A DNA stretch of 64,000 nt from Candidatus Epulonipiscium sp. (GTDB taxonomy: Bacteria > Bacillota > Clostridia > Lachnospirales > Cellulosilyticaceae). A program made the translations under genes and the position numbers. Each line of letters opens with the position of its first letter. Positions within the stretch are counted from its first letter, which is position 1. The stretch covers positions 1-64,000 of the forward strand of contig JAAYSX010000030.1 of NCBI GenBank assembly GCA_012518255.1. The letters are read 5' to 3'. Shown here in pieces: positions 62,049-64,000 of the stretch. The notes under the pieces are model-generated. The model saw only the letters and a program-made list of their open reading frames with translations. It was not told where the DNA came from and made no database searches.

Positions 62049-64000
62049 ATATGCTATTAAATTTTTCAATTTCCTTGCCAGAAATAGGTTTACTAAAATA
62101 ATAGCCTTGAATATAGTCACAGTTGAAATGTTTTAGTTTATCATATTGTTCTTTTTCTTCAACCCCTTCTACTGTAATTTTAAGACCTAAGCTGTGTGAT
62201 AAATTGATTAAGTTTTTGATAAATTCATCTCTGCCATCTACTAAGAATATATCAACCAATGACTTATCAAGCTTAATTTTTTTAACAGGTACATAGGTTA
62301 AATATCTAATCGAAGAATAACCTGTTCCAAAATCATCTAGGGCAAGACTAACACCAAGATCTAGTAAATCATCAAATAACTTTACTGCAGCTAAATCATT
62401 TTTTAGAAAAATATTCTCAGTAAATTCTATCTCTATTAGTTGGGGTGCAATATGGTGTTCATCTAGTAAATCCTTCAAGTATGACACATATCCTTTATCC
62501 CAAATCTGTTTACATGAAAAATTAATTGCAACAGGCTTTAGTTCTAGTCCATTCTTACGCCACTCTGACATTTGCTTAACTACCTTCTTAGTTACAATTC
62601 GCCCTATTTTTAAAATCAAATCTGTTTCTTCAGCTATTGGGATGAATTTGGCTGGTGAAATAAATGTTCCTTTAAGTCGAATTAAGGCTTCATATCCGCT
62701 AACTGTAGTAGTTGATGTAGCAATCTGTGGTTGGTATAAGATAGTAAAATCATCATTTTCACAGGCTTGTAATAAAATATCTTCGATTTTTCTAGTTTCT
62801 ATTAATTGGTCCTTCATGCTTTCATTATAATAGGCATGCCTATTCTTTCCTAAATGTTTAGCCTCATGCAAGGCTAAGTCTGCATTTGAAACAATATCTA
62901 TTGTTTTTTTGATATTATTCCCCGAAGAAGCGATTCCCATGCTAACTTTAATATAGTGCTCTGTTCCCCCTTCTAATATAAGAGGTTTTGAGAAAGCCTT
63001 TTTTATTTCGTGCATAATACTACTTTCTTCACCAATCTCTTTTTCTTGTACTACCAGTAAGAACTCATCGCCACCGAAACGAGAGGCAAAAAAGTAATCT
63101 TCTTTAAACATATTACTAAGCCGATCTGATAACTTTTTTAGGATCTCATCTCCACAAGTATGACCACAAGAATCATTAATTTCTTTAAAGTCATCAAGAT
63201 CTACAATAATAATAGTGAAGGGAATATTTTCTTTTAAAAGCTTATCTAAATATTGCATGGACTTAGGTCTGTTAGGGAGATTTGTTAGATAATCATGCTC
63301 AGCCTGATGACGTATATGTGCCTCTTTTTGTGTGAGTTCCTTTATGTAAATTTGGTTATTTTTATATTGATGTTTTAGCTTAGCTTCGGCTGTTACGAGT
63401 TGATTATATGCAACTTGCAAATTCCTATTAGACACAGTCCGGATATAAGAAATAAGTAGGAATATTATAATAACAGATATTAATATGCTAATAATCTTGG
63501 TAGCATGCCTTTGAAAAAAGTTAATAGGCTTATTTATAATTAAGGAATCCTTCGGAAGATCCTTGCTGCTAATTCCGTAATCCTTCATAATATTATAATC
63601 AAAATAGTAGGTTGAGGGTGTTTCAAGTACTATCTCAGGATACACATTTTCTTCAAGAATTGATTTAATCATTTCCCCCGCAAGGTATCCGCAAGCCTCG
63701 TGGTCTATAATATATCCGCCAAACATTCCCTTACCTACTCCAGCCTGCGTAATAGTAAAAATAGGAACATTAGCATAGTTTCTAATCATGGCATGGCGTT
63801 CTTCTTCGCTGTAAACTATATTACCTTTTTGTTGGCCAATGGCTATACCAAAGACAATACTATCAGTATCATATGAACTAAGTTTGTAGCTAAGTTCCTC
63901 TTTTGTATAATTAGACGAATTTAAGTACTCTACTTTAAAATCTGCAAAAAGATCAGTTGCTTTTTTGAGCTGGTTTACAATACCTATACCATTTTCCATA
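62047..64000 (-). CDS. GGDEF-EAL cyclic-di-GMP protein with binding-protein-like sensor (partial)
   Basis: The gene runs off the window end, so its N-terminus is missing; at least 650 residues are visible. The first 160 or so look like the second half of an ABC-type substrate-binding sensor (ACGYLAGEMIKSILEE...). A membrane helix follows (about 167-188), then a coiled coil, a GGDEF domain with intact RFGGDEF, and an EAL domain with intact YEALIR and LDDFGTGYSS. It may both make and break c-di-GMP in response to an external ligand. Which activity dominates cannot be told. Confidence 0.9.
   Translation of the reverse strand, partial: MENGIGIVNQLKKATDLFADFKVEYLNSSNYTKEELSYKLSSYDTDSIVFGIAIGQQKGNIVYSEEERHAMIRNYANVPIFTITQAGVGKGMFGGYIIDHEACGYLAGEMIKSILEENVYPEIVLETPSTYYFDYNIMKDYGISSKDLPKDSLIINKPINFFQRHATKIISILISVIIIFLLISYIRTVSNRNLQVAYNQLVTAEAKLKHQYKNNQIYIKELTQKEAHIRHQAEHDYLTNLPNRPKSMQYLDKLLKENIPFTIIIVDLDDFKEINDSCGHTCGDEILKKLSDRLSNMFKEDYFFASRFGGDEFLLVVQEKEIGEESSIMHEIKKAFSKPLILEGGTEHYIKVSMGIASSGNNIKKTIDIVSNADLALHEAKHLGKNRHAYYNESMKDQLIETRKIEDILLQACENDDFTILYQPQIATSTTTVSGYEALIRLKGTFISPAKFIPIAEETDLILKIGRIVTKKVVKQMSEWRKNGLELKPVAINFSCKQIWDKGYVSYLKDLLDEHHIAPQLIEIEFTENIFLKNDLAAVKLFDDLLDLGVSLALDDFGTGYSSIRYLTYVPVKKIKLDKSLVDIFLVDGRDEFIKNLINLSHSLGLKITVEGVEEKEQYDKLKHFNCDYIQGYYFSKPISGKEIEKFNSI

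Overview
The window is low-GC DNA with Gram-positive style ribosome binding sites and SigA-type promoters. It carries a TPP riboswitch, an Nfn transhydrogenase, an iron-type alcohol dehydrogenase, ECF and FecCD transporters and a BclA-like collagen protein. This suggests an anaerobic, probably spore-forming member of the Clostridia. The species cannot be named from the sequence. No tRNA, rRNA, CRISPR array, transposase or prophage was seen.

Layout. 1-5.7 kb: histidyl-tRNA synthetase behind a complete histidine-codon attenuator, an eroded hydrolase gene, a TtcA-like tRNA thiolase, a lipoprotein, a cytoplasmic zinc-binding chemoreceptor and a TetR regulator. 5.7-13 kb: oleate hydratase, then a three-gene MoxR ATPase / beta-propeller-like protein / VWA module. 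13-19.7 kb: an OPT transporter with a PqqD-like partner, a PocR-AraC regulator, a free-standing CBM48-like protein and small membrane or hypothetical proteins. 19.7-29.7 kb: a two-component system, an NCS2-type permease, then an unusual operon: a homologue of methenyl-tetrahydromethanopterin cyclohydrolase (Mch), a second NCS2 permease, an Isf-like flavoprotein, a short-chain dehydrogenase and a RibD-C/DHFR-fold reductase, with a convergent ROK regulator. 29.8-37 kb: a secreted CAP protein, a Y-family polymerase with a YolD-like partner, a deaminase, the collagen-like surface protein, a BCCT transporter and a HAD hydrolase. 37-42.4 kb: TPP riboswitch and thiM-thiE-thiD with a broken thiamine-binding gene, a frameshifted brnQ, an Old Yellow Enzyme and a diguanylate cyclase remnant. 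42.5-49 kb: nfnA-nfnB-adh operon divergent from an AraC regulator, then an ECF S-component with coaBC. 49-57.3 kb: a Fur-box siderophore ABC system, a CMD protein, a large Fe-S flavin oxidoreductase and a second FecCD permease/ATPase pair. 57.3-64 kb: MATE, paired ChrA, a membrane chemoreceptor and a GGDEF-EAL protein cut by the window edge.

The most interesting locus is the Mch operon. An archaeal/methylotroph-type C1-pterin enzyme, with its catalytic Arg/Glu pair conserved, sits with two nucleobase-type permeases and three reductases. This is compatible with uptake and processing of a pterin- or purine-like compound and does not match a pathway I know. Second is the MoxR/propeller/VWA set, which fits the predicted class of MoxR-vWA-beta-propeller ternary systems. 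Third is the hisS leader: a 15-codon peptide with four tandem His codons is followed by four mutually exclusive helices ending in a terminator. A 25-bp GGGGAC...CCCCCAAC repeat lies at the 3' ends of three neighbouring genes, and four genes are visibly decayed.
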